Source: Shewanella cyperi | Lineage (GTDB): Bacteria > Pseudomonadota > Gammaproteobacteria > Enterobacterales > Shewanellaceae | Length of the DNA: 64,000 nucleotides | Direction of reading: 5' to 3' | Assembly (NCBI RefSeq): GCF_017354985.1 | Contig: NZ_CP071501.1 | Location: 1,259,501-1,323,500, forward strand | The notes under the pieces: generated by a model | The model's input: only the letters and a program-made list of their open reading frames with translations | Databases searched by the model: none | Told to the model about the DNA's origin: nothing | Made by a program: the position numbers and the translations under genes | Shown: positions 18,478 to 26,995 of the stretch, piece by piece | Layout of the letters: the number at the start of each line of letters is the position of its first letter | Numbering within the stretch: the first letter of the stretch is position 1

Positions 18478-18646
18478 AATGTGTAAGACAAGCCGCCGTC
18501 GTTAATACCGTAAAATCACAGGTGTGATTTTTATTTATTTAAAAACAATGATATAAATTTGATTTGCGTTCAGGGTTTATTTTTAACCCCAACTTTCCAG
18601 TGCTTTGTCAGCGGATTTTTGCGGCCGAAATCCCTAAGATTAAATT

Positions 18647-19080
18647 GTCGAGGGAATGAAAACGGCAATGGATGCCGGACCAGGAAGGTCGACAATAGAT
18701 GGTTCAGGAAGAACCGAGGTGATACAGGACGTATTACTGAAACACAGGAAGTGGTGCCGGTCAGGATGACAGGTAAAGGCGGCAGGGAATGCCCATATTT
18801 GCAGGGAAGACAACCGAGGTGCCTGGGATGGTACCGAACATGGAAGGTTTGTCACGGATGTCGCCAGGGACGATGCAGGACACGCTCAGGATGAGCAAGC
18901 CCGGGCAAGGGATGCCGGAGGCAAGGACGGTTCCCATTGGGAACAGGGAAAATCAGGGAACGACAGGGACGCAGCAGGAAGCAATCGAACGCAGGGATGG
19001 TGCAGGGAGCACAACAATAGCTGGATGGCTTAACTGGGAACGGATGGGGGCGCTTAGCAATAATCGCCCCCTCTCTTTTT
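18647..19080 (+). ncRNA. csrB: CsrB-family regulatory sRNA, copy C
   Basis: An RNA of about 434 nt, nearly identical to copy B except for the missing 85-bp unit and scattered substitutions. It starts with gtcgaggg after a TAAGAT -10 (18635). GGA hairpin loops run throughout. The terminator, 19046-19071, has a GGGGGCG / CGCCCCC stem, a GCAA loop and T-rich tail. It converges with the DUF3301 gene, whose stop is 13 bases further on. Confidence 0.93.
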
Positions 19081-19092
19081 ATTTGTTGCTGC

Positions 19093-19476
19093 TTACTTAC
19101 ATTTTCCTGACTGGCAGGATTGACCGCCGCAGCCACCAAAACGGCCGGTGGCATTGGGGGCCTCGCTCCATTCAGGTTCCGGGAATATAGGCCATTCAAT
19201 TTTGGTTATGCGTTTACCAATCATGTGAATCTGCCCTTGGAATTGATTCAGCCCATCGGTGCTGAAATCAAATATGAAGCGTGATTTCCAGCAGATCCCG
19301 GTATCCCCTCCCAGGGTAGGCCTGGCGTTCAGCATCGCAATATCAAGCAGTTGTACTCTTTGACGGCGGCATTCTTTTTCAGCAAAAAGGCGCGAGATTT
19401 CGGCCATTTGCCTTAATTGCCAGAAAAATGCGGCCAGCAAAAGTAAGCCGAGAATTAATAAGAGATCTGTCATCAT
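19093..19476 (-). CDS. DUF3301 membrane-anchored protein
   Basis: A 127-residue protein with one N-terminal membrane segment (LLLILGLLLLAAFFW), then a conserved soluble part (EKECRRQRVQLLDIAM...FIFDFSTDGLNQFQG) characteristic of DUF3301. The tail is Cys/Gly-rich (FGGCGGQSCQSGKCK), which could bind metal. ATG at 19476 or 19473; the region overlaps the DUF3549 stop (ATGATGA). Function unknown. Confidence 0.82.
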   Translation of the reverse strand: MMTDLLLILGLLLLAAFFWQLRQMAEISRLFAEKECRRQRVQLLDIAMLNARPTLGGDTGICWKSRFIFDFSTDGLNQFQGQIHMIGKRITKIEWPIFPEPEWSEAPNATGRFGGCGGQSCQSGKCK

Positions 19477-20486
19477 TTTCTGGTTGCTCTGAACAATCCA
19501 CCGACCGCCTCGGTTAAGGCTTGACTTCTTTCAGGTCGCCGGAGATCCGACAACAGCAGGCTTCTTAATGAAGGAATGGCAACAATATCAGCAAAGACCT
19601 GATTAAAAAAGGTTTGCGGCTGGAGCGCTAAAGATTCCAGATATTCCAACCTTAAGGCATCCTGCCTCAGTACCAGCCAAACTCTGGCTGCGATTGTCAC
19701 CAGTGTATCGGCATTCAATGGAGCTTTATCTATCAGAGAGTTAACTGCCTGAATGGCCAGCTGGGTGTTGCCTGCCAGCGCTCTGAGATAATAGAGACGC
19801 TCTTCGCCTTCAGCGGCGGTGAACCTGTCATATATAGCCTTGGAGACCGCTTCTGGCGGTGTCAGATGTTCCAGGCACTGGCATATAGCCCTCTGAACTT
19901 CCGGCGGAGCCTGAGTTAAGGCACGTACTAATCGGTCGCTGTGATCCATCTCGGCTGCTCTGACACAAATGTCTGCCAGTCCCTGAAATCCCAATTGCTG
20001 CCAGTGCGCTTGTGGGCATTCCCCTGCCAGATACTGAGCTGCGAATTCATATTGAGCGCTGGCTCGTAAACCAAGCAGCTTTCTGACCAAAGCGTTAAAC
20101 AGCGCGAGCTTTTCCTGGCTTGGTTTGAAATTAAACGGATGGTTTGCCAGGGTCTGTTGCTCGTCCTCGGTCAAGGGCTTGGTAGGATCACGACCCAGGG
20201 CATCAATGATCATTTGAATAAACTGGCTTCGGGGAGCCGGGCTTAGCATTCCCTGCTCATCCAGAGGTAATTTTATGAACCAGACAAAGTGCTGCTGTGA
20301 CGCGTCCCAGAATACCAGGGCCATATGGGCATGCCCCTGCACCGGATAGGGGTAGGGACTCTTGAGTGCCTCTATCTGCTCAAAGGCAATCATATCAATG
20401 TGTTGAACTCTACGTCCCAAATCGTAAACCTGATAACTGGTTTTCGCTGCAGTCAGGAACTGACTTAAGGTATTGATTTCCGCCAT
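19473..20486 (-). CDS. DUF3549 protein
   Basis: A 337-residue soluble protein of the DUF3549 family. The N-terminus (INTLSQFLTAAKTSYQVYDLG) is followed by a helical repeat-like body that suggests HEAT/ARM-type stacking. No catalytic motif is seen. The ATG at 20486 is chosen over the GTG three bases earlier. It is co-transcribed with the DUF3301 gene and divergent from yqcC. Confidence 0.8.
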   Translation of the reverse strand: MAEINTLSQFLTAAKTSYQVYDLGRRVQHIDMIAFEQIEALKSPYPYPVQGHAHMALVFWDASQQHFVWFIKLPLDEQGMLSPAPRSQFIQMIIDALGRDPTKPLTEDEQQTLANHPFNFKPSQEKLALFNALVRKLLGLRASAQYEFAAQYLAGECPQAHWQQLGFQGLADICVRAAEMDHSDRLVRALTQAPPEVQRAICQCLEHLTPPEAVSKAIYDRFTAAEGEERLYYLRALAGNTQLAIQAVNSLIDKAPLNADTLVTIAARVWLVLRQDALRLEYLESLALQPQTFFNQVFADIVAIPSLRSLLLSDLRRPERSQALTEAVGGLFRATRK

Positions 20487-20582
20487 CACTACTCAACATC
20501 AGATAAGAAATGTCGCCATTATAGGGATAAGCGACGGCCGATGGTATGATTTGGCGCCTTGATTGGATTGTTGGAGTTAAAT

Positions 20583-20903
20583 TTGCACCTTGAGCTGAGT
20601 GATACCTTGGTGGCCATTGAGCTGGAAATGAAAAAACAGCAGCTGTGGAGCCCCGTGCCCCCAAGTGAAGAGGCCCTGTCCAGTACAGCACCTTTTGCCT
20701 GTGACACCATGCCATTGGAGTTATGGCTGCAGTATATACTTTTGCCCCGTTTGCATTATCTCCTGGATAAAGGGCTGGCATTGCCAGAAGCATCTGCCGT
20801 TGCACCAATGGCTGAGCTTGTTTGGCAGGAAATGGATCAATATAACTCTTTGGTGTCATTGCTGCGACAACTGGATGAGCAACTCAGTGGAAGGGGGCAA
20901 TGA
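20583..20903 (+). CDS. yqcC: YqcC family protein
   Basis: About 106 residues. The core FACDTMPLELWLQYILLPRLHYLLDKGLALP matches YqcC of E. coli, a small four-helix protein of unknown function always found next to truC. I place the start at TTG 20583, which has GGAG seven bases upstream and lines up with the E. coli N-terminus; an upstream TTG (20559) lacks this. The stop overlaps truC (ATGATG). Confidence 0.88.
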   Translation: MHLELSDTLVAIELEMKKQQLWSPVPPSEEALSSTAPFACDTMPLELWLQYILLPRLHYLLDKGLALPEASAVAPMAELVWQEMDQYNSLVSLLRQLDEQLSGRGQ

Positions 20904-21658
20904 TGACTATTGCACAGCGCCAGGATGATCTTGCCCCGACAATCAATATCTTATACCAGGATGAATATTTGGTTGCCATACACAAACCGGCAGGGCTGCT
21001 GGTTCATCGAACCTATCTGGCGCGCCATGAAAAATGGTTTGCCATGCAGCTCACAAGGGACTTGGTGGGATGCCATGTGTTTCCGGTACATCGTTTGGAC
21101 AGGCCAACTTCGGGTATCTTACTGTTCGCCAAAAGCAGTCAAATTGCCAATGAGCTGTGTCGTCAATTTGCTGCCCATGAGGTGGAAAAAGAATACCTGG
21201 CGCTGGTGCGGGGCAATATGCATGAAGTTGGCACATTGGATTACCCGCTGAAGGAAGAGCTTGACGAATATGCCGACAAGGATGTGGATCCGGACAAAGA
21301 GGCGCAACAGGCTATTACTTGCTATCAGCCGCTTCTGAATACTGAAATTCCGTTCAGCTCAGGGCGCTACCCCACAAGCCGCTTTGCCTTGATGGCGCTT
21401 CAGCCCAAGACAGGGCGTAAGCACCAATTAAGACGTCATATGGCACATTTACGGCATCCTATCGTCGGGGACACGACCCACGGTGATGGTAAACAAAACA
21501 AATTCATGCGTGAATACCTTGGTGTGAACCGTTTGTGGTTGATGGCGCACAAATTGGCTTTCACCCATCCGATAACCATGGAGCGCATAATGTTGGAAAC
21601 CGCTCCCGAACCTGAATGGCAGATTTTGCGCGAGCGCTTGGGGTGGGAGCAGCTTTAG
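20900..21658 (+). CDS. truC: tRNA pseudouridine(65) synthase TruC
   Basis: A 252-residue RluA-family pseudouridine synthase acting on U65 of certain tRNAs. The catalytic aspartate lies in HRLDRPTSGILLFAKS near residue 56. The family motifs LVRGNM, and KTGRKHQLRRHMAHLRHPIVGD near 175, are present. It overlaps yqcC by 4 bases, as in E. coli. Confidence 0.95.
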   Translation: MMTIAQRQDDLAPTINILYQDEYLVAIHKPAGLLVHRTYLARHEKWFAMQLTRDLVGCHVFPVHRLDRPTSGILLFAKSSQIANELCRQFAAHEVEKEYLALVRGNMHEVGTLDYPLKEELDEYADKDVDPDKEAQQAITCYQPLLNTEIPFSSGRYPTSRFALMALQPKTGRKHQLRRHMAHLRHPIVGDTTHGDGKQNKFMREYLGVNRLWLMAHKLAFTHPITMERIMLETAPEPEWQILRERLGWEQL

Positions 21659-21998
21659 AGCTAACGCGTTTTAGGCATTCAGCTCATAGTTTCGATGACT
21701 TTTGTGCCAACTCCCGAAGACTGACAAATCCTGTCGTTGAACTTGGGAGAGCATTCGGGCCGCGTTGGCATTGGAAGAAGCGGTTACGACGATGTTGACT
21801 GGCCTTGTGTTGTTTCTTACGACAGCTTGGGGTCATTTTATGCTCCCTGAGAGCCTGATCTCGCTATGGCAGGTTAAGTGTTATCCCGCACTAAGCTGAT
21901 TGCGCAAATACTGGCTTGTCTTAATGACAGTAATTACAGTATTTTGGGTTCCAATTGTTCCGGGCCTTACCTTAGCCCAGAATCAGAGGCAGTATAAC
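21659..21998. other. 340-base intergenic region between truC and yqcA
   Basis: It holds no long gene. A 50-codon minus-strand frame with a good ribosome site lies inside (see 21684-21836). The yqcA frame extends upstream to 21900 with hydrophobic codons, but this extension lacks a ribosome site. Confidence 0.5.
21684..21836 (-). CDS. Possible small basic protein, 50 residues
   Basis: Reads MTPSCRKKQHKASQHRRNRF... and ends in LRELAQKSSKL. It is strongly basic, with two cysteines. The ATG is preceded by CAGGGAGCATAAA, an excellent Shine-Dalgarno with 6-base spacing, which is why I list it. It converges with truC. No family recognised; conservation in other Shewanella would decide. Confidence 0.4.
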   Translation of the reverse strand: MTPSCRKKQHKASQHRRNRFFQCQRGPNALPSSTTGFVSLRELAQKSSKL

Positions 21999-22463
21999 AT
22001 GAAAAGAGTCAACCTGGTGTTCGGTACGGTATACGGTAGTGCCCAATACGTGGCTGAAACCCTGGGCAATGAATTAAACCGATTGGGCTATGGGGTGCGA
22101 CTTTGGCTACCGGAAGAGCTGGATGGTTTTTTACCTCCAGATAACGACTATCTGCTGCTGGTGTGTTCCACCACCGGACAGGGGGACTTGCCGGAAAATA
22201 TTTTGCCTTGGTTTTATAAAGTGCAGGCGGCGGGTCTTTACCTTCCACATTTAAGATATGCTGTGGTAGGACTTGGGGATTCCAGTTACGACAATTTTTG
22301 TGGTGCCGGCATTCAATTGGATGAGTTGTTTGCGGAGCTGGGCGCCATCAGAGTTTTGCCCCTGCTGAAAATTGATGCCATGGAAACCATGGAGCCGGAA
22401 CTTGAGGCCCTGCCTTGGCTGACACAGTGGCATCAAGCAGCCTCTGCCGACGCTGGCAACTGA
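21999..22463 (+). CDS. yqcA: YqcA flavodoxin
   Basis: A 154-residue flavodoxin that binds FMN and carries electrons in the cytosol. Phosphate loop FGTVYGSAQYVAETL near residue 7, isoalloxazine-flanking loops STTGQGDLPENI and GLGDSSYDNFCGAG. The ATG at 21999 has agagg upstream; the longer frame starting at 21900 would add a hydrophobic leader not expected in this family. Gene order yqcC-truC-yqcA is that of E. coli. Confidence 0.92.
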   Translation: MKRVNLVFGTVYGSAQYVAETLGNELNRLGYGVRLWLPEELDGFLPPDNDYLLLVCSTTGQGDLPENILPWFYKVQAAGLYLPHLRYAVVGLGDSSYDNFCGAGIQLDELFAELGAIRVLPLLKIDAMETMEPELEALPWLTQWHQAASADAGN

Positions 22464-22486
22464 ATGTCAAAATCAGTCGTGCCATT

Positions 22487-22521
22487 AAACCGCCGTGAGC
22501 ACACGCCAGGCGGTTTTAGGT
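22487..22521 (+). terminator. Terminator after yqcA
   Basis: Stem AAACCGCC / GGCGGTTT with a 14-nt loop, followed by a T-rich stretch. Confidence 0.7.
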
Positions 22522-22758
22522 TTATTTGTATGTCAAACTGAACATACAAGCTTTCAAACCGTAAACAAGGCCCTGATTGCAAGGTTAATGACTCTATGGT
22601 TTGAGTTTTGTTTAAATAATTGTTGTTTTTGCTGCGCATTCCTCATTCGCTTGCGGATAATTATTGTAAGTGTCGATATTATTGAATGAAGTCTCTGCCA
22701 CCATACTTGTATCTGTGACAAACTCACCTCTCATCAATAAATAGTGGGGATGTGGGGT

Positions 22759-23607
22759 ATGGTAAAAGCGCTGGCGGAACGTAAAGTCCTGTTGACCGAT
22801 TGTGCAGATGCTCAGGGACTGATAGCCGGTATTACGGGCGTTTGCTTCAAGCATAAGCTAAATATCATTAAGAACTCTGAATTTGTTGATAATTTCCAGG
22901 GGCGCTTCTTTATGCGCACTGAGTTGGAAGGGCTATTCAACGACGACATTCTTATGGAGGACTTACAACAGGTTTTACCGGCCAATAATCATATGAGCCT
23001 GATAAGCGCCAGGCGCAAGCGCATAGTGATCTTGGTGACCAAAGAAGCACACTGTTTGGGTGACCTGTTGATGAAGAACTTCTATGGTGCCTTGAACGTT
23101 GATATTGCCGCTGTGGTAGGCAACTACGACAACTTACAGGAATTGACCGAGAAGTTTGATATTCCGTTCCACCATGTCAGTCATGAAGGACTCGACAGGC
23201 ATCAGCATGAACAGGCTCTGCTCGAGGTAATTGACAGCTATCAGGCAGATTATCTGGTGCTGGCAAAATTTATGCGGATTTTGACGCCGGAGTTCGTTGA
23301 ACGCTACCCCAATCGCATCATCAATATTCACCATTCATTTCTACCGGCCTTTATCGGGGCCAATCCCTACCGTCAGGCGTGGGAGCGGGGGGTGAAGATC
23401 ATTGGTGCCACAGCGCATTTTGTGAATAATTGCCTGGATGAAGGACCCATTATCAAGCAGGACGTGATCCATGTGGATCACAGCTACAGCGCCCTGGAAA
23501 TGGCTAAGGCCGGAAGGGATGTGGAGAAGTCCGTGTTGAGCCGGGCGCTTGCCTTGGTTATCAATGATCAGGTGGTGGTACACGGAAACAAGACTATCGT
23601 GTTTTAA
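22759..23607 (+). CDS. purU: Formyltetrahydrofolate deformylase (PurU)
   Basis: Hydrolyses 10-formyl-THF to THF and formate, balancing one-carbon pools. An N-terminal ACT domain (residues about 8-85, CADAQGLIAGITG...) is followed by a formyltransferase-like domain with INIHHSFLPAF and the catalytic Asp in DEGPIIKQDVIHV. Three in-frame starts exist (GTG 22744, ATG 22750, ATG 22759). The last fits the E. coli N-terminus and is used here. A shared bidirectional terminator follows. Confidence 0.95.
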   Translation: MVKALAERKVLLTDCADAQGLIAGITGVCFKHKLNIIKNSEFVDNFQGRFFMRTELEGLFNDDILMEDLQQVLPANNHMSLISARRKRIVILVTKEAHCLGDLLMKNFYGALNVDIAAVVGNYDNLQELTEKFDIPFHHVSHEGLDRHQHEQALLEVIDSYQADYLVLAKFMRILTPEFVERYPNRIINIHHSFLPAFIGANPYRQAWERGVKIIGATAHFVNNCLDEGPIIKQDVIHVDHSYSALEMAKAGRDVEKSVLSRALALVINDQVVVHGNKTIVF

Positions 23608-23618
23608 CGTTTCACTAT

Positions 23619-23646
23619 AAAAAAGGCGCTGTAGGCGCCTTTTTTA
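23619..23646. terminator. Bidirectional terminator between purU and the DUF3718 gene
   Basis: Stem AAAAAGGCGC / GCGCCTTTTT with a 5-nt loop; A-tract and T-tract on the two sides serve both converging genes. Confidence 0.9.
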
Positions 23647-23662
23647 TAGCTGTGTTATTACC

Positions 23663-23995
23663 CTAGAAGTTCACATACAGAAGTTCGTCTTTGGGGATCA
23701 TGGTCAAATCATGGATGGTAACTTGTCCTGGCAGGTAACGGGCAATTCTGTTCGCGGTACGATCTGCGCCATTGCTTATAGCGAATTGATGGAAAGATTC
23801 ACCATTGCAAACCAAACGCGGAAAAATACGTTGCTCATTGATTCTGTGGTCTTTCATTGTATAGTTGAATAACACTTGATTGTTACTCATACCAGCTTTG
23901 CATACGGCTACTAGAGAGGTCTCAACATTAGGATCCATGGTAGCCAATGCGCTGAAACTGGAAACAGCCAATAACGAGGCGACTAATACTTTCAT
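23663..23995 (-). CDS. Secreted DUF3718 protein
   Basis: A 110-residue protein with a signal peptide (MKVLVASLLAVSSFSALA, cleavage near residue 18) and two cysteines, in VAVCKAG and RLVCNGES, which probably pair in the periplasm. The pattern NEQRIFPRLVCNG...DLTMIPKDELLYV matches DUF3718, a small periplasmic family common in Shewanella. Ribosome site aggag lies ahead of the ATG. Function unknown. Confidence 0.8.
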   Translation of the reverse strand: MKVLVASLLAVSSFSALATMDPNVETSLVAVCKAGMSNNQVLFNYTMKDHRINEQRIFPRLVCNGESFHQFAISNGADRTANRIARYLPGQVTIHDLTMIPKDELLYVNF

Positions 23996-24192
23996 TGTGT
24001 TTCTCCTGACATACTTGGCACTTTAAAGTAAAGACCCTTAGCCCATAAAAATCTGTATTATTAGTGTGTCGTACTGTATCAAGTTATAAATATCCACTGA
24101 TTTAACTTTTGTAGCATGGAAGCGGTGCACTCTTTAGTTGTAATAACTTGGTCTATACTTATAACTATAATAAGGTGACAGGGAGTGTTGTT

Positions 24193-26097
24193 ATGTTAAG
24201 AGAGCGATTTCAGCAATTCCTTAAACCTTCAGAATTACCTAAAACCATGGACTTGGCGTGGGCTATCCTCGATGAGAGCCTCAATATCCTCTCTATCAGT
24301 GAGGCATTCTATCGCCTGACGGCAAAACCCATTTCGGCCTTGTTGCGACAGTCAATAGAACTGGTCTATCCAGGATTCAGTGCACAACTTCGTCAGTATC
24401 TCGAAACCTGTGACGCCCATGTGCGCTTTATGTTCGTTGATGCCAACGGGCATCCCTGGCAGTTTGATCTGTATCCCTTGACCGAGCATCTCGGACACTG
24501 GGCCTTGTATCAAACCGATATCCAGGCCTCGCTGGATAACCTGAAACATTGGCACCCCGACTATCAAGGTGCACTTTATGCCAGTGATGATTGGCTCAAA
24601 CACATTGAAGCCGTTATGAGCTCGGCACCCGAGATGGTGCTGCGGACCGCGATAGAGCAGGCGGTGGAACTGACAGAAAGCCAGCTTGGCTATTTACACC
24701 TTGTTGATGACAGACGGCATGAATTTCAGTTAAGTCAGTGGTCGCGGGGGCTGGGGGGGGAGAGTGTGCATTACCAGGGCAACGCCCCCGTCTGCCAATT
24801 GTGGCAGGACTGCATGGAGCATGGCAGGGTCGCCATAGACAACCATTTGGGCCCCTTAAGCTATACCGCATTGCCACTGCCAGGGGAGCCTCAGCTTAAC
24901 AATCATATGTGTGTGCCGATACGATATCGTGGTCGCACCGTGGGATTGGTTGGCGTTGGCAACCGGCAAAAGGCTTATACGGACAATGACGGCCGTAGCC
25001 TGCAGATATTTGCCACTATTTTGTGGCATGCCATCGAATTGCCAAGAACCATGAAGGCGCTGTTTAAGCAGTCGAAAATAATTAAAAAGCAACAATTGCA
25101 GTTGAATCAGTCATTGGTGCAATTGGTTGGGGCCATCTCAGATGCAGTGGAACTCAAGGATGCTTATACCGCAGGCCATCAGAAGTCCGTGGCCAAACTG
25201 TGCTCACTCATAGGAGAGCGACTCGGTTTACCACCCCATAGGCTGGAGGGGTTGAGATTGGGGGCCATGATCCACGATATAGGTAAGTTGGCAGTGCCTT
25301 CGCAGATCCTGAATAAGCCTTCGCGTCTGTCCAATGAAGAGTATGCATTGGTGAAAATGCATCCGGCACAAGGCGCCGAGATTATTGAAGATGTCGATTT
25401 CCCCTGGCCGTTGAAACAAATGATATTGCAGCACCATGAACGACTGGACGGCAGTGGCTATCCGTTTGGCCTCAAGGGTGAGCAAATTATTTATGAAGCA
25501 CAAATCATTGCCGTGGCGGATGTCGCTGACTCCATGCTGTCCCACAGACCCTATCGGCCATCCAGGGGAATGGCACAACTGTCCAAGGTGTTGCTTGAGG
25601 GGCGAGGTATCCTGTTTGCTGCCGAGGTGGTGGATGCCTGCCTGGCGATTCTGGATACCGAACCTTTGAATAACGTCCACTATCTGGGCAATCTGCCACT
25701 GGCACCTTTGGTGTGTTTAAGTCAGGATCAAAGTCTTGAGGAGGCCATTAACCTGTTTGGCCGAGACAAGGTTTCGGTTGGTGTGGTGCTCAATGATGAA
25801 CGTTGTGCCATGGTGGGCAAGGTGGATCAAAGCATCTTGACCTATTGGCGCAGTCCCTTTTTGAATACCGCCGCGGAGCGCGGCGCCGACAGGCACATAC
25901 TCAATAAAAGGGTGCACCAGGTGATGAGTCATAAAATTCCACACATTGCCCGCTCCAGCACCATAGAAGATGCCAAGCATTTGTTAGCAGCCTGCGAGGA
26001 GGATTATCTTATTGTGACGTCTGAAGATGGTCTGCCCTTGGGGGTACTGAACTGGAAAATTTTGGCTCAGGCCTTTGATACAGCCAGGGAACTGTAG
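24193..26097 (+). CDS. HD-GYP c-di-GMP phosphodiesterase with PAS-like, GAF and CBS domains
   Basis: A 634-residue soluble signalling protein. It has an N-terminal PAS-like segment (residues about 15-110), a GAF domain (about 150-285), a linker helix (SKIIKKQQLQLNQ), and an HD-GYP domain (about 310-470) with HDIGK and the complete HHERLDGSGYP motif, so it is probably an active c-di-GMP hydrolase. Two CBS-like motifs end it (LSQDQSLEEAINLF and STIEDAKHLLAACEEDYLIV), which could sense nucleotides. The ATG at 24193 is preceded by gggag. The open frame begins earlier, at 24148, without a ribosome site. Confidence 0.92.
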   Translation: MLRERFQQFLKPSELPKTMDLAWAILDESLNILSISEAFYRLTAKPISALLRQSIELVYPGFSAQLRQYLETCDAHVRFMFVDANGHPWQFDLYPLTEHLGHWALYQTDIQASLDNLKHWHPDYQGALYASDDWLKHIEAVMSSAPEMVLRTAIEQAVELTESQLGYLHLVDDRRHEFQLSQWSRGLGGESVHYQGNAPVCQLWQDCMEHGRVAIDNHLGPLSYTALPLPGEPQLNNHMCVPIRYRGRTVGLVGVGNRQKAYTDNDGRSLQIFATILWHAIELPRTMKALFKQSKIIKKQQLQLNQSLVQLVGAISDAVELKDAYTAGHQKSVAKLCSLIGERLGLPPHRLEGLRLGAMIHDIGKLAVPSQILNKPSRLSNEEYALVKMHPAQGAEIIEDVDFPWPLKQMILQHHERLDGSGYPFGLKGEQIIYEAQIIAVADVADSMLSHRPYRPSRGMAQLSKVLLEGRGILFAAEVVDACLAILDTEPLNNVHYLGNLPLAPLVCLSQDQSLEEAINLFGRDKVSVGVVLNDERCAMVGKVDQSILTYWRSPFLNTAAERGADRHILNKRVHQVMSHKIPHIARSSTIEDAKHLLAACEEDYLIVTSEDGLPLGVLNWKILAQAFDTAREL

Positions 26098-26109
26098 TCC
26101 ATTAAAACC

Positions 26110-26133
26110 AAAGGGGCCCGAGTGGCCCCTTTA
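26110..26133. terminator. Bidirectional terminator between the HD-GYP gene and dapD
   Basis: Stem AAAGGGGCC / GGCCCCTTT with loop CGAGT between the converging genes. Confidence 0.8.
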
Positions 26134-26152
26134 ATATCAAACTGATTGCTGG

Positions 26153-26977
26153 TTAATCGACCAGACGCAGCAGCTCGTTAATCCCCACCTTGCCGCGGGT
26201 TTTTTCATCCACTTTTTTCACTATGATGGCGGCGTACAGGTTGTACTTGCCACAGGCGGAGGGCAGGGTGCCGGACACGACCACTGAGCCAGCAGGTACC
26301 CGGCCATAATGAATTTCACCTGTCTCACGGTCATAAATACGGGTACTTTGACCTATATAAACGCCCATGGAAATTACCGAGCCTTCTTCCACCACGACGC
26401 CTTCAACGATTTCAGAGCGGGCCCCGATAAAGCAGTTGTCTTCGATGATGGTTGGACCGGCTTGCAGTGGCTCCAACACACCACCTATGCCCACACCGCC
26501 GGACAGGTGTACGTTCTTGCCGATTTGGGCACAGGAGCCAACCGTGGCCCAGGTGTCCACCATGGTACCTTCATCAACATAGGCACCCAGGTTGACATAG
26601 GAGGGCATGAGCACAGTGTTTTTGCCGATAAAAGAGCCCTTGCGCACGGCTGCTGGCGGCACAACCCGGACGGCTTCGGCACGGAATCTCGCCTCATCGT
26701 AATCGGCAAACTTCATTGGCACCTTGTCGAAATAGCGGGTCTCGGCCCCCTCAATGACGCCGTTATCAAAGATCCGGAATGACAACAACACGGCCTTTTT
26801 CAGCCACTGGTGCACATGCCACTGGCCATCAATCTTTTCGGCCACCCGGGCTTCGCCACGATCCAGCATATTGATGACGGTTTCCACGTCGGCGCGGATG
26901 GCAGGATCCACGCTGGCGGGGGTGATGGTTGCGCGTGCTTCAAAAGCCGCTTCGATTCGTTGGCGTAATGCCTCCAT
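26153..26977 (-). CDS. dapD: Tetrahydrodipicolinate N-succinyltransferase (DapD)
   Basis: A 274-residue enzyme of the succinylase branch of lysine and meso-diaminopimelate synthesis: succinyl-CoA plus tetrahydrodipicolinate. A helical N-terminal domain is followed by a left-handed beta-helix of hexapeptide repeats ([19 protein letters not shown]). It is the last gene of the map-glnD-dapD run, 18 bases after glnD, as in E. coli. Confidence 0.97.
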   Translation of the reverse strand: MEALRQRIEAAFEARATITPASVDPAIRADVETVINMLDRGEARVAEKIDGQWHVHQWLKKAVLLSFRIFDNGVIEGAETRYFDKVPMKFADYDEARFRAEAVRVVPPAAVRKGSFIGKNTVLMPSYVNLGAYVDEGTMVDTWATVGSCAQIGKNVHLSGGVGIGGVLEPLQAGPTIIEDNCFIGARSEIVEGVVVEEGSVISMGVYIGQSTRIYDRETGEIHYGRVPAGSVVVSGTLPSACGKYNLYAAIIVKKVDEKTRGKVGINELLRLVD

Positions 26978-26995
26978 GTGAGTCTCCCGAAAAAG

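Noticed and set aside
17206..19080. Open frames of 100-133 codons across the csrB region on both strands
   Set aside because: They lie within GGA-repeat sRNA sequence, repeat between copies only because the RNA is duplicated, and have no ribosome sites.
17206..19080. CRISPR array or simple tandem repeat at the GGA-rich region
   Set aside because: The repeated element is a short degenerate AGGA/GGGA loop motif in variable stems, without fixed repeat and spacer lengths; terminators and UvrY-type sites fit CsrB RNAs instead.
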